A DNA stretch of 64,000 bases from NCBI RefSeq assembly GCF_015550425.1, contig NZ_JADNAT010000003.1, forward strand, positions 124,001 through 188,000, written 5' to 3'. A model generated the notes under the pieces. That model was not told the origin of the DNA and searched no databases. It was given only the letters and a program-made list of their open reading frames with translations. Below are positions 47,202-55,850 of the stretch, one piece after another (the first letter of the stretch is position 1; the number at the start of each line of letters is the position of its first letter). The DNA is from Clostridium sp. 1001275B_160808_H3 (lineage in GTDB: Bacteria > Bacillota > Clostridia > Clostridiales > Clostridiaceae). Position numbers and translations under genes: made by a program.

Positions 47202-47912
47202 TTAAGACATAAATAATCTGAATGATAAGTTTTCATGATTAATTTGTGATATTTCAAGTCCTGGAATATTTGCGCCTATATCATCTTCATCTAGAGTCAA
47301 TATTTTTTTACAAACTTCTTCCAATATATCAAATGATTTATTCAGTAAGAGTTGGCCATCTTTTTGTCCCAAAGGTATAGTTCTCACAGCATTTTGTATT
47401 AATGTAACAATAATGCTATATCCATAGTAAACAATAGCATCACTTACAGAAATACCAAATTCATTCATTAAAATAGCAAAAACTATTGCTGGATTTCCGT
47501 ATGACTTCTTATCCGTAATTCTTTGTTTATATTCTTTTAATAAATTTATCTCATAAATATCTAATATAAGATCACTCATTCTATATGCAACAAGCTTTCC
47601 TCCATTTCTGCTTTCTTTAGCTACATTTTGAACTGTAATACTTGTATCCAAATTCCATATATTCTCTATATTGTTTTCTTTTAAATATTTATAAGTTAAT
47701 CTAACTGATAGACCTTCTCCATATACAAATTGATTAAGTAAAAATGTATCAAGCCATTTTTTAAAGGACTCTGTATTGCTTATTACAGAGTTTCTCAAAT
47801 AAGTTTCCATTCCATAGGAATGATTAAATGACCCAACTGGAAATGCAGAATCACATACCTGTAATACCTTAAGTATCTCATTAAAATTAGTGGTGATGGG
47901 AATAGTCGACAT
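47202..47912 (-). CDS. ureF: Urease accessory protein UreF
   Basis: 236 aa, all-helical. Clear family blocks: LQVCDSAFPVGSFNHSYGMET near the N-terminus and a C-terminal conserved region with VRTIPLGQKDGQLLL. It forms a complex with UreD and UreG that activates urease. It overlaps the end of ureE by 26 bases, showing tight coupling; RBS AGGAAAGG lies within ureE. Confidence 0.95.
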   Translation of the reverse strand: MSTIPITTNFNEILKVLQVCDSAFPVGSFNHSYGMETYLRNSVISNTESFKKWLDTFLLNQFVYGEGLSVRLTYKYLKENNIENIWNLDTSITVQNVAKESRNGGKLVAYRMSDLILDIYEINLLKEYKQRITDKKSYGNPAIVFAILMNEFGISVSDAIVYYGYSIIVTLIQNAVRTIPLGQKDGQLLLNKSFDILEEVCKKILTLDEDDIGANIPGLEISQINHENLSFRLFMS

Positions 47913-48354
47913 GTCTTAAAGCCTTTCCTAGTTTAATACTCTCAATAGAATATTTAATATTTTTGTATTTAATAATTTTTTCAATAACATGATCGTACTT
48001 AAGAATTATCTCTCCATTTTTAATATCTATAGGTATATGTGTATTTCCAAGTAAATGCGCAATTTCTCCCATTTCATTTATATCTTTCGGTTGTATAATA
48101 ATTGCATCTTCATTATTTGTTTTTATAACAATGATATTATTATTTTCTTTAAATAAAATAGATCCATCTTCTAGTTGTTCATTTGTATTTTTTAAGGCTA
48201 TTCCGTATTCTTTATTGTGATCCGATCTAACTCTTATTATTTTCTTAACCAAATCATCGCTATCTAAATATATAACTTCCAGATGAAAATCATCTATATT
48301 TTCTAAATCATTTATATTTCCAAGTATATTTTCAAAAATCATATTTTCTCCCAC
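47887..48354 (-). CDS. ureE: Urease accessory metallochaperone UreE
   Basis: 155 aa. N-terminal peptide-binding domain (strand-rich, about 1-75) and ferredoxin-like nickel-binding domain with the conserved segment EMGEIAHLLGNTHIPI, whose GNTHIP His is the interdomain nickel ligand. The C-terminus ends RHVDYSHHH, a short His tail rather than the long one of Klebsiella. It delivers nickel to UreG/UreDF. Separated from ureC by 72 bp containing a hairpin. Confidence 0.93.
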   Translation of the reverse strand: MGENMIFENILGNINDLENIDDFHLEVIYLDSDDLVKKIIRVRSDHNKEYGIALKNTNEQLEDGSILFKENNNIIVIKTNNEDAIIIQPKDINEMGEIAHLLGNTHIPIDIKNGEIILKYDHVIEKIIKYKNIKYSIESIKLGKALRHVDYSHHH

Positions 48355-48378
48355 CTTTGCTATCTTTAATTAATAAAG

Positions 48379-48414
48379 TTCTTCTCTCTTTAGTTAAACA
48401 TTAAGAGAGAAGAA
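48379..48414 (-). other. 12-bp hairpin between ureC and ureE
   Basis: TTCTTCTCTCTT (48379-48390) pairs perfectly with AAGAGAGAAGAA (48403-48414). No clear T tract follows on the minus strand, so it looks like an attenuating or mRNA-stabilising hairpin between the structural and accessory urease genes rather than a full terminator. Confidence 0.65.
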
Positions 48415-48426
48415 TAATAAAAAAAA

Positions 48427-50145
48427 TTAATATAAGAAATATCTTTGTGTTAATGGTAATTCTGTAGATGGCTCGCAACTGATAACTTCTCCATTAATTG
48501 TAACGTCATATGTTTGTGGATCTACATCGATTTCTGGAGTCTCTGTATTAAAAATTAAATCTTTCTTAGTTAATTTTCTAACTCCGCCCACTGGTAATAC
48601 ATTCTTTTCTAGCTTAAGTTCCTCTTTGATTCCATTTTCATATGCATATTTTGATACAAATGTCATATTGATGTCACTCTTAGCGCTTCCTGCAGCACCC
48701 CAAAAATGTCTTAACATTCTTGGTTCTGGAGTAATTATACTTGCACTTGCATCACCCATCACCCCATAACTAAGCATTCCACTTTTCATAATCATTTTTG
48801 GTTTAGCTCCAAACATCTTTGGTTCCCAGAATACTAAATCAGCATATTTTCCAACTTCAATTGATCCAATATAATTTGATATTCCAACAGTAATTGCAGG
48901 GTTTATTGTATATTTAGCAATATACCTCTTAATTCTATTATTATCGGAATATTCTGAATCTCCATCAAATAGACCGCGCTGAATTTTCATCTTATCAGCT
49001 AATTGCCATGTTTTCATAACAACTTCTCCGATTCTTCCCATAGCCATACAATCAGAACTCATTATACTTATGACACCCATATCTTGAAGTACATCTTCTG
49101 CTGCAATTGATTGTTTTCTTATTCTTGAATCTGCAAATGCTACATCTTCTGGTATTTTTGGATCTAAATGATGACAAACCATTAACATGTCTAAATGTTC
49201 TGTAATAGTGTTTTTAGTATATGGAATTGTTGGACTTGTTGATGATGGTAATACATTATTTAGACCTGCTGCCTTTATAATATCAGGAGCATGTCCACCT
49301 CCTGCGCCCTCTGTATGGAATGTATGTATTGTCCTACCATCAAATCTATTAATTGTATATTCTACAAATCCACTTTCATTTAATGTATCTGTGTGAATAG
49401 CAACCTGTACATCGTATTTATCAGCTGCTCTTAATGTATAGTCTATACCTGAGCCAGTTGCACCCCAATCTTCATGTATTTTTATTCCCATAGCTCCAGC
49501 TTCAATTTGTTCTCCAATAACTTCTTCTGTTGCTCCCATACCTTTAGCTAATAATCCTATGTTAATAGGGTATTGTTCTGCTGCTTTTAACATTTTGTGA
49601 ATATGCCAAGAGCCAGGTGTTGTAGTAGCTGAGTTAGTTCCATCTGCTGGTCCTGTTCCGCCACCTATAATTGTAGTTACACCATTATCTAATCCTGCTT
49701 CGACTATTCCAGGTGTAATCATATGTATATGTGTATCAATAGCTCCTGCTGTAACTATAAGACCTTCACCTGATATAGCTTCTGTACTTGCTCCAACAAT
49801 AAAATCTACTGAATCCATTATTGCAGGATTTCCACCTTTACCTATAGCAACTATTTTTCCATCTCTTATTCCTATATCGGCTTTGTAGACACCAGTATAG
49901 TCAATAATTATAACACTGGTTATTATTGTATCTACCACTGATTTATTACCTTTTCTTGTCTCAGTGGCACTAACACCCATACCATCTCTAAGTGTTTTTC
50001 CTCCACCAAATTTACTTTCTTCTCCATACACAGTCATGTCTTTTTCTATTTTTGCAAATAAGTTTGTATCACCAAGTCTTATACTATCTCCAACTGTAGG
50101 TCCAAACATATCTGAATATTGTTTTCTACTCATTTTAAAACTCAT
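48427..50145 (-). CDS. ureC: Urease alpha subunit (catalytic)
   Basis: 572 aa, full length. All active-site residues are present: His139 and His141 (DTHIH), carbamylated Lys222 (GIKIHEDWG), His251 (AIHTDT), His277 (HTFHTEG) and Asp365 (IMSSD) for the two nickel ions, and the mobile flap Cys324-His325 (MVCHHLDP). It hydrolyses urea to ammonia and carbamate. RBS AGGAGG 9 bases before ATG. Order ureA-ureB-ureC with 17- and 15-bp gaps shows the three-subunit bacterial form. Confidence 0.99.
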   Translation of the reverse strand: MSFKMSRKQYSDMFGPTVGDSIRLGDTNLFAKIEKDMTVYGEESKFGGGKTLRDGMGVSATETRKGNKSVVDTIITSVIIIDYTGVYKADIGIRDGKIVAIGKGGNPAIMDSVDFIVGASTEAISGEGLIVTAGAIDTHIHMITPGIVEAGLDNGVTTIIGGGTGPADGTNSATTTPGSWHIHKMLKAAEQYPINIGLLAKGMGATEEVIGEQIEAGAMGIKIHEDWGATGSGIDYTLRAADKYDVQVAIHTDTLNESGFVEYTINRFDGRTIHTFHTEGAGGGHAPDIIKAAGLNNVLPSSTSPTIPYTKNTITEHLDMLMVCHHLDPKIPEDVAFADSRIRKQSIAAEDVLQDMGVISIMSSDCMAMGRIGEVVMKTWQLADKMKIQRGLFDGDSEYSDNNRIKRYIAKYTINPAITVGISNYIGSIEVGKYADLVFWEPKMFGAKPKMIMKSGMLSYGVMGDASASIITPEPRMLRHFWGAAGSAKSDINMTFVSKYAYENGIKEELKLEKNVLPVGGVRKLTKKDLIFNTETPEIDVDPQTYDVTINGEVISCEPSTELPLTQRYFLY

Positions 50146-50160
50146 TTGTTAGTGCCTCCT

Positions 50161-50469
50161 TTATTCTAAATATCCATCAACTTTATTATCAAAACCAAAT
50201 ACTTTTCTTTCTCCACCAAAATCTATTAATTTAACTTTTTTTCTATCTCCAGGCTCAAATCGAACTCCAGTTCCTGATGGAATATCTAATCTCTTGCCAT
50301 AAGCCTTTTCTCTATCAAATTCTAATTTTGTATTTACTTCATAAAAATGAAAATGAGATCCTACTTGGATTGCTCTATCACCTTTATTTATTACAACTAT
50401 TTCTATTGGCTCATATTTTGAATTACATTTTATAGAATCTTTTGCTAATATATATTCTCCTGGTATCAT
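50161..50469 (-). CDS. ureB: Urease beta subunit
   Basis: 102 aa, full length for a separate UreB. Conserved start [12 protein letters not shown], the [12 protein letters not shown] block and the end [25 protein letters not shown]. All-beta subunit that packs on UreC and surrounds the flap. RBS GGAGGTTAG before ATG. Confidence 0.98.
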   Translation of the reverse strand: MIPGEYILAKDSIKCNSKYEPIEIVVINKGDRAIQVGSHFHFYEVNTKLEFDREKAYGKRLDIPSGTGVRFEPGDRKKVKLIDFGGERKVFGFDNKVDGYLE

Positions 50470-50486
50470 AACTAACCTCCACTTTA

Positions 50487-50789
50487 TTATTGAATTGGAT
50501 TATGAATTGTTACTAACTTGGTTCCATCTAGAAATGTAGCTTCGACTTGAATCATATCTATCATTTCAGATACTCCATCCATAACATCTTCTCTCTTAAG
50601 TAATGTTCTTCCATAAGACATTAATTCATCAACGCTCTTTCCATCACGAGCGCCTTCTAGTATTGAATTTGTTATATAAGCAATACATTCAGGATGATTT
50701 AATTTTAATCCCCTATCTTTTCTTTTTCTTGCTACCTCTGCTGCAAGAAAAATCAGAAGTTTTTCTCTTTCCTTTGTTGTCAAATACAT
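50487..50789 (-). CDS. ureA: Urease gamma subunit
   Basis: 100 aa from ATG 50789, the usual length and N-terminus ([14 protein letters not shown]). An ATG two codons upstream abuts the RBS AAAGGAGAG with no spacing, so it is unlikely. Conserved blocks [28 protein letters not shown] and the C-terminal [10 protein letters not shown]. First structural gene after the urea channel. Confidence 0.97.
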   Translation of the reverse strand: MYLTTKEREKLLIFLAAEVARKRKDRGLKLNHPECIAYITNSILEGARDGKSVDELMSYGRTLLKREDVMDGVSEMIDMIQVEATFLDGTKLVTIHNPIQ

Positions 50790-50864
50790 ATACATCTCTC
50801 CTTTAAAATATTTAATGTATTAAAATAAATCATATATAACAGAATCATGACCTCTTGGTAAAGG

Positions 50865-51377
50865 TTAATTCCATAGACCGATAAGCATTAATAATCCTGG
50901 AATCCAAGCAGTAAATATGCCTTCAAAGATACTTAAATACCCAACAAATTTTCCTAAGGTTTTTTCAAGTCCACATTCTATAAAAGCAGTTAGCCATAAT
51001 ATACCCCATAATAGCCAAATAACTCCCATTTTCCAGTCTCCACCAAATTGAATAAAACATAAAATCCCAGCTGGTATAGAATTTATAGCTACAAATAAGC
51101 TATACCATCCATAAAGTTTTGTATCTAATTTGAAAATTGTATTAAATGCTGCATAAAGATATGTAAAAGCAAATAATAGTCCTGTTCCTGCTAAATAGAA
51201 ATTTATCATTTTCCCAGCAAATTGCCCCTGAACAAGAATTATAATATTACATATCAATGATAGGCATCCTACAAAAATATTCATAATGGCAACTGATTTA
51301 TCCTTTATGTTAAATAGTCTTGCTACACCATTATTTATTAAAACTATCCCTACATATAATAAAATCACTCCCAACAT
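50865..51377 (-). CDS. ureI: Proton-gated urea channel / AmiS-UreI family
   Basis: 170 aa, six membrane segments, the AmiS/UreI family. Typical features: start MLGVILLYVGIVLINNG, LYAAFNTIF, GWYSLFVAINSIPAG and the end ILWLTAFIE. In Helicobacter the homologue lets urea in at acid pH; the periplasmic histidines needed for acid gating in that species are not evident, so gating may differ. It is the first gene of the urease operon (RBS TAGGAGTG), with 75 bp before ureA, supporting urea as substrate rather than short amides. Confidence 0.93.
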   Translation of the reverse strand: MLGVILLYVGIVLINNGVARLFNIKDKSVAIMNIFVGCLSLICNIIILVQGQFAGKMINFYLAGTGLLFAFTYLYAAFNTIFKLDTKLYGWYSLFVAINSIPAGILCFIQFGGDWKMGVIWLLWGILWLTAFIECGLEKTLGKFVGYLSIFEGIFTAWIPGLLMLIGLWN

Positions 51378-51455
51378 TTAACATCACTCCTATTAAAATT
51401 TTAAGTTATTTGAAACTAGTTAATTTAAATTTAGTTTCTTTTTTCTTTAACAACT

Positions 51456-51635
51456 ACACCGGCTAAATCTCAATTTATTTATCTAACACCTTAGATCTAA
51501 TACCATACAATAAGTTATAGCTTTCAATACTTGATAAAATAAAGTGAAAGGATTTGAAATCAATGCCTATTACCTTATATTGTTTTATATTACTTTAAAT
51601 TCATATATATATACTTTTTAACATTTAACCGGTGT
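51456..51635. repeat. Widely spaced GC-rich inverted repeat upstream of ureI
   Basis: ACACCGGCTAAAT (51456-51468) and ATTTAACCGGTGT (51623-51635) match as inverted copies at 12 of 13 positions, 154 bases apart. CCGG cores are rare in this AT-rich DNA. The pair brackets the probable urease promoter area and could be two half-sites for one regulator. Confidence 0.5.
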
Positions 51636-51660
51636 GTAAATATAATATCAAATAAAAAAT

Positions 51661-51706
51661 AATATTTCAATATTTGAAATAAAAATATTTCAAATATTGA
51701 AATATT
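51661..51706. promoter_or_regulatory. Two tandem palindromic operators (MarR-like sites)
   Basis: ATTTCAATATTTGAAAT (51664-51680) and ATTTCAAATATTGAAAT (51687-51703) are each palindromic around a 3-base centre and are mirror images, so the whole block also forms a perfect 21-bp inverted repeat (51661-51681 with 51686-51706). Centres are 23 bases apart. They lie between divergent ureI and the MarR gene, about 45 bases upstream of the latter's -10, a probable site for the MarR protein. Confidence 0.72.
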
Positions 51707-51746
51707 TTTATTTGCAACTAATGTTCTTTTAAAAAAACATAATAAA

Positions 51747-51755
51747 TGTTATAAT
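51747..51755 (+). promoter_or_regulatory. Extended -10 of the MarR gene
   Basis: TGTTATAAT (TG-N-TATAAT), 58 bases before the start codon; weak -35. Confidence 0.6.
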
Positions 51756-51813
51756 ATCATTGGTTAAATTTATTATATAAAAGATTAAATTTATTAAGTG
51801 AAAGGCTAATTTT

Positions 51814-52287
51814 ATGTTTATAGAAGGTTTATTTGATTTATATTTTGATGAAAAGCGACAATATAAAAGTATATTTAATTCTCCTATTAATGTTGAGGAT
51901 AAGTATCTAAATCTTAAAAGAGAGGAAAAATTAGTATTATATTATTTATATAAATATGGTCAATGTAATATGGGAGATATTACTGCTTCTTTTAATTTTC
52001 CACTTAGTACTACAAATTATATTGTTAAAGGTTTAGAAAATAAAAATATTATTATTGTTGAGAAATCAAAGACAGATAGTAGAGTTAGGTTAGTAAGCCT
52101 AAGCCCTAAAGGTAAATCTTTGATTGATATGATGCTTATTGAATTGGAAAAATTTACTTTTACTATTTTAAAAGATTTAATTCCTCATTTTGAAACTGTT
52201 TTTAAGGATGATTTAGAAGAAGAAGAAATTCTTGTATTAAAAAAGTTGCTTAATAAAGTTAGCGATAAAATTAATAGTGAAAGCTAA
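51814..52287 (+). CDS. MarR family transcriptional regulator
   Basis: 157 aa winged-helix protein. The wHTH region runs about 40-100: LNLKREEKLVLYYLYKYGQ, GDITASFNFPLSTTNYIVKGLENKN (recognition helix), then the wing TDSRVRLVSLSPKGKSL with the family Asp-x-Arg signature. N- and C-terminal helices provide dimerisation. RBS AAGTGAAAGG. Divergent from the urease operon, with palindromic sites in the shared region, so it may regulate urease and itself. Ligand unknown. Confidence 0.9.
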   Translation: MFIEGLFDLYFDEKRQYKSIFNSPINVEDKYLNLKREEKLVLYYLYKYGQCNMGDITASFNFPLSTTNYIVKGLENKNIIIVEKSKTDSRVRLVSLSPKGKSLIDMMLIELEKFTFTILKDLIPHFETVFKDDLEEEEILVLKKLLNKVSDKINSES

Positions 52288-52297
52288 TATGAAATAA

Positions 52298-52344
52298 TTA
52301 AAGCCATATGTATATGCAATACATATGGCTTTAATTATTTTCTT
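52298..52344 (+). terminator. Terminator of the MarR gene
   Basis: TTAAAGCCATATGTAT (52298-52313) pairs perfectly with ATACATATGGCTTTAA (52319-52334), followed by TTATTTTCTT. Confidence 0.9.
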
Positions 52345-52493
52345 GAATTTGATAATTTGATTTTATTTAAAAATGTTAAAAACAGTTAACTATTTGTTAA
52401 CTATTTGTTAACTATTCATTTTATTCTTGTATTTATTTTGAAATTGCTATATTATGTAAATAACAGAAGGATTGGATATTAAAAATACAGATA

Positions 52494-52605
52494 CAAAATT
52501 TAATAGGCAAACTTAGGGAAATCTAAGGACGCAAAGCTATAGGGGTTAAGGTCTTATAAGACTATACTTGCCAGTTGCCAAAGAGTTAGTAAACTTTTTG
52601 TTGTC
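52494..52605 (+). promoter_or_regulatory. Cyclic di-GMP-I (GEMM) riboswitch
   Basis: Core signatures of class I c-di-GMP aptamers in order: GGCAAAC (52506-52512), a stem capped by GGGAAA-type tetraloop (CTTAG-GGAAAT-CTAAG), GGACGCAAAGC (52528-52538), then a second arm (GGGGTTAAGGTC...) and TTGCC-type closing near 52569-52579. Outer pairing ACAAAA with TTTTTGT frames it. A terminator hairpin follows at 52621-52645, so it is an intact on/off switch for the secreted protein gene downstream. Confidence 0.9.
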
Positions 52606-52620
52606 ATTGATAAGATAGAC

Positions 52621-52645
52621 ATGCCCTCTTTGAGGGTATTTTTTT
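52621..52645 (+). terminator. Expression-platform terminator of the c-di-GMP riboswitch
   Basis: ATGCCCTC (52621-52628), loop TTT, GAGGGTAT (52632-52639), then TTTTTT; one G-T pair. Confidence 0.88.
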
Positions 52646-52816
52646 ATATCAATGATATTCTATTTTGTTTTACTGTATAAAAGCCTCTATAATAAAATAT
52701 TTAAAATATTTTTAATTAAGGTGACAAAAATTCTTAAGCAATACCTAATTTATGGTGTACTTGTATTTTTAGTCATTTCTCTGTTAAAAATCAATAAATA
52801 AATGGAGGAAATAAAA

Positions 52817-53602
52817 ATGAAAAAAAACAAAATCATCACATCTCTACTAGTTGCAGGAGTTCTAGCTGTGAACTCATCAACAGTGTTTGCAGCTACACTA
52901 CCGCAAAATCTAAATTCCTTAGAGCAACAAATATCATCAAAGGTTACGCTTAAATCAGATCAAGCATCAGTTGATTACACAAATTTTATAAAAAATGACG
53001 GTGGAGAGCAATGGGTTAAACTCACTCTTGAGGGTGCAAAGTTTAATACTAACGACCCTAATAAAATTCTAAAAGCTATTACTCAAAATTATGATGTAAA
53101 AACTACTCTTCTTCTTGGTAATGATGGCAAATCGATTGAACTTGGTGTCTTTGAACCTAATGCTGGTATCGAATATTTAGACAACTGGGAAATTACAATC
53201 AGCTCTTCAGTGTTAACTTCAGATACTGATGCATCAATTAAGATTCCAGTAAATTATGATATGAATACATCTACTACAGCAAAAGTTATTACAAGTAAAA
53301 AAAGTGTAACAGTAAGCGAATTAAAGAATGGTTTTGAATTACCTCTTACAGCTATAGGAGGAGCAGTATTTAATACAGATTGTATAGGTAATAACGTACG
53401 TTTAAGCTTAATGCAAACTGCTAATATTCCTGTAATGGCATATACATTCTGTGACATAAATCTAACAAATGCTTCTTTCTTTATAAAGGCTTTAAATGAT
53501 ATACCTGAATCTGCTACTGAGTTTACTTTTAGATTAGAGCAAGAAAGAAATGCTGTTCTTTCACCAGTACCACTAATAGTAAAAATTCCTATCGTAAGAT
53601 AA
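52817..53602 (+). CDS. Secreted beta-rich protein of unknown function under c-di-GMP control
   Basis: 261 aa from ATG 52817 (RBS GGAGGAA at 52804-52810; an ATG at 52802 precedes the RBS and is not used). A classical signal peptide ends near TVFA-A (about residue 29). The mature part is strand-rich, with two halves that could be related beta-sandwich domains (about 45-150 and 155-260), no cell-wall anchor, no lipobox and only two cysteines (in NTDCIGNN and TFCDIN) that may form a disulfide. Not recognised as a known family. The c-di-GMP-I riboswitch 212 bases upstream ties it to the motile/sessile switch; adhesion or matrix roles are possible but unproven. Confidence 0.82.
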   Translation: MKKNKIITSLLVAGVLAVNSSTVFAATLPQNLNSLEQQISSKVTLKSDQASVDYTNFIKNDGGEQWVKLTLEGAKFNTNDPNKILKAITQNYDVKTTLLLGNDGKSIELGVFEPNAGIEYLDNWEITISSSVLTSDTDASIKIPVNYDMNTSTTAKVITSKKSVTVSELKNGFELPLTAIGGAVFNTDCIGNNVRLSLMQTANIPVMAYTFCDINLTNASFFIKALNDIPESATEFTFRLEQERNAVLSPVPLIVKIPIVR

Positions 53603-53610
53603 ATAAAATA

Positions 53611-53644
53611 AGAAAAACACTAGGAATTAACCTAGTGTTTTTCT
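53611..53644. terminator. Bidirectional terminator
   Basis: AGAAAAACACTAGG (53611-53624), loop AATTAA, CCTAGTGTTTTTCT (53631-53644), between the secreted-protein gene and a convergent hypothetical gene. Confidence 0.9.
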
Positions 53645-53695
53645 CATTTTAATATATTTAATTCATTTAGCTAATAAGTCATTAAATAAATATTT

Positions 53696-54070
53696 TTAGA
53701 AAAGTAATATAAGATCTATAAGACTATTAGTATATTTAATTAATTCATCATAATTAAAAGCATTAGTATTTTTTATAATTCCTTCTAGATTAATATTAAA
53801 ATCCTTCAAATACTTTAGTAAATAATTTTTACTATTAGTATATCCTACAATAAATGAATCATTTTCTAGACCTTTTACTATATCACCTATTATTACTTTA
53901 GCCCTTGAAGCCTTAGTATTTATTTCACTTATAAACTCATCTGCAAAAGATAAGTTATTTTGAATATTTTGTCTCATAATACTTGTAATTTCTCTTAGCA
54001 TATATATTTCATCATTTAAATCAACGTAATTTTTCTTCCCGATTATCTTTTCTATTAACTTTCTATCCAA
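53696..54070 (-). CDS. Helical 124-aa hypothetical protein
   Basis: 124 aa, predicted all-helical, with alternating charged and hydrophobic residues (LREITSIMRQNIQNNLSFADEF) and no membrane segment, signal or cysteine. RBS AAGGAGGAT before ATG. It stands alone between the secreted protein gene and the riboflavin operon, about 90 bp beyond ribH. Family not recognised. Confidence 0.68.
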   Translation of the reverse strand: MDRKLIEKIIGKKNYVDLNDEIYMLREITSIMRQNIQNNLSFADEFISEINTKASRAKVIIGDIVKGLENDSFIVGYTNSKNYLLKYLKDFNINLEGIIKNTNAFNYDELIKYTNSLIDLILLF

Positions 54071-54159
54071 AATATCCTCCTTAAAATTATTTAAATTAAC
54101 TTAATATAATTTTAATGTTATTGAGGATAATTTTCAATAGATTGCCCTTTATTAATATA

Positions 54160-54621
54160 CTATATTTCTCTTAATAAATTTGCCATTTCAATAGCTGTTA
54201 CTGCTGCATCGTAACCTTTGTTTCCTGCTTTAGTTCCTGCTCTTTCAATAGCTTGTTCAATTGAGTCTGTAGTTAAAATTCCAAAAATAACTGGCATTTC
54301 ACTATCTAAAGAAACTGATGCAATTCCTTTTGAAGCTTCAGCACATACATAGTCAAAATGAGGTGTTGATCCTTTTATAACTGCTCCTAAACATATAATA
54401 GCATCATATTTTTTGCTTTTTGCCATTTTCTTTGCTATCAATGGTATTTCAAATGCACCTGGTACTAAAGATAATTCTATATCTTCTTCATTAACTCCAT
54501 GTCTTTTTAATCCATCTAATGCTCCATCAACTAACTTAGAAACAATAAAATCATTAAATCTTCCTGCTACTATTCCAACTTTTAAATCTTTTCCTACTAA
54601 ATTTCCTTCAAATACTTTCAT
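54160..54621 (-). CDS. ribH: 6,7-dimethyl-8-ribityllumazine synthase
   Basis: 153 aa, usual length. Substrate-binding blocks [35 protein letters not shown] (with the catalytic His) and [12 protein letters not shown], then AGNKGYDAA. It condenses the pyrimidine from RibD with the butanone phosphate from RibBA. Last gene of the operon, 20 bp after ribBA. RBS GGAGGTAT. Confidence 0.98.
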   Translation of the reverse strand: MKVFEGNLVGKDLKVGIVAGRFNDFIVSKLVDGALDGLKRHGVNEEDIELSLVPGAFEIPLIAKKMAKSKKYDAIICLGAVIKGSTPHFDYVCAEASKGIASVSLDSEMPVIFGILTTDSIEQAIERAGTKAGNKGYDAAVTAIEMANLLREI

Positions 54622-54641
54622 TTTTATACCTCCAAAATTTA

Positions 54642-55838
54642 TTAATATAAAATGTGATTCATTTTTTCCTTTTTAGTTTTTAAATAAAAATCATTCACAT
54701 TATTAGCTTTAATTATGACTGGAACTCTTTCTGAAACACTTATTCCATAACCTTCTAATCCTTTGACTTTTTCAGGATTATTAGTCATAAGTTTCACATT
54801 AGAAACTTTTAAAGATTTTAATATAGAAGCTGCTATATCATAATTTCTTAAATCAGGTTGAAAACCAAGTTTTAAATTAGCTTCTACAGTATCATATCCT
54901 TCTTCTTGAAGTTTATAGGCTTTAAGTTTATTTATTAACCCAATGCCTCTTCCTTCTTGTCTCATATATAATAAAATTCCAGTACCTTCTTCTCTTATAG
55001 CTTTTAGTGCAAAATCTAATTGTTCACCACAATCGCATCTTTTTGATCCAAATATATCACCTGTTAAACATTCTGAATGTACTCTAACTAATACAGAATC
55101 AGCATTTTCAATATCTCCAAGGACTAAAGCAACATGTTCTTTGCCAGACACTTTTTCAGTAAATCCATACATTTTAAAATTTCCATATTTAGTTGGCATT
55201 TCAATTTCTGCTTCTGTTTGAATTAACAATTCCTCTTTTTGCCTATAGCTAACTAAATCATCTATAGTTATAATCTTTAAATTATGTTTCTTAGCAAATT
55301 TAAATAAATCATTTGTCCTTGCCATGGTTCCATCTTCTTTAATGATTTCACAAATCACTCCTGCTTCTTTCAAACCTGCTAATTTTGCTAAATCAACAGC
55401 TGCTTCAGTATGTCCTCTTCTTTCTAAGACACCATTTTCTTTAGCTATTAACGGAAACATATGACCTGGTCTTCTAAAATCAATAGGTGTACTATTTTCA
55501 TCTAATAGCTTTTTAATTGTTAAAGATCTTTCATAGGCAGAAATACCAGTTGTAGTGTCTATATGATCTACAGATACTGTGAAGGCTGTTTCATGATTAT
55601 CTGTATTTACGCTTACCATGCTTCCTATATTTAACTTATCTGCTGTTTCTTTCTTTATTGGCATACATATTAAGCCTTTTCCATAGGTAGCCATAAAGTT
55701 TATAGCTTCACCTGTAACCTTTTCTGCTGCCATTAATAGGTCGCCCTCATTTTCTCTTCCTTCATCATCAATTACAATAATCATTTTACCTTCTTTGATT
55801 TCATTAATTGCTTCTTCTATTGAATTAAATTTATACAT
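54642..55838 (-). CDS. ribBA: Bifunctional 3,4-dihydroxy-2-butanone-4-phosphate synthase / GTP cyclohydrolase II
   Basis: 398 aa fusion. N-terminal RibB (about 1-200): [11 protein letters not shown] acidic metal site and [21 protein letters not shown]-terminal RibA (about 205-398): zinc cysteines in [21 protein letters not shown] and the catalytic [10 protein letters not shown]. It feeds both branches of riboflavin synthesis. Gaps of 12 and 20 bp to its neighbours show one operon. Confidence 0.98.
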   Translation of the reverse strand: MYKFNSIEEAINEIKEGKMIIVIDDEGRENEGDLLMAAEKVTGEAINFMATYGKGLICMPIKKETADKLNIGSMVSVNTDNHETAFTVSVDHIDTTTGISAYERSLTIKKLLDENSTPIDFRRPGHMFPLIAKENGVLERRGHTEAAVDLAKLAGLKEAGVICEIIKEDGTMARTNDLFKFAKKHNLKIITIDDLVSYRQKEELLIQTEAEIEMPTKYGNFKMYGFTEKVSGKEHVALVLGDIENADSVLVRVHSECLTGDIFGSKRCDCGEQLDFALKAIREEGTGILLYMRQEGRGIGLINKLKAYKLQEEGYDTVEANLKLGFQPDLRNYDIAASILKSLKVSNVKLMTNNPEKVKGLEGYGISVSERVPVIIKANNVNDFYLKTKKEKMNHILY

Positions 55839-55850
55839 TGAAATTCCCTC

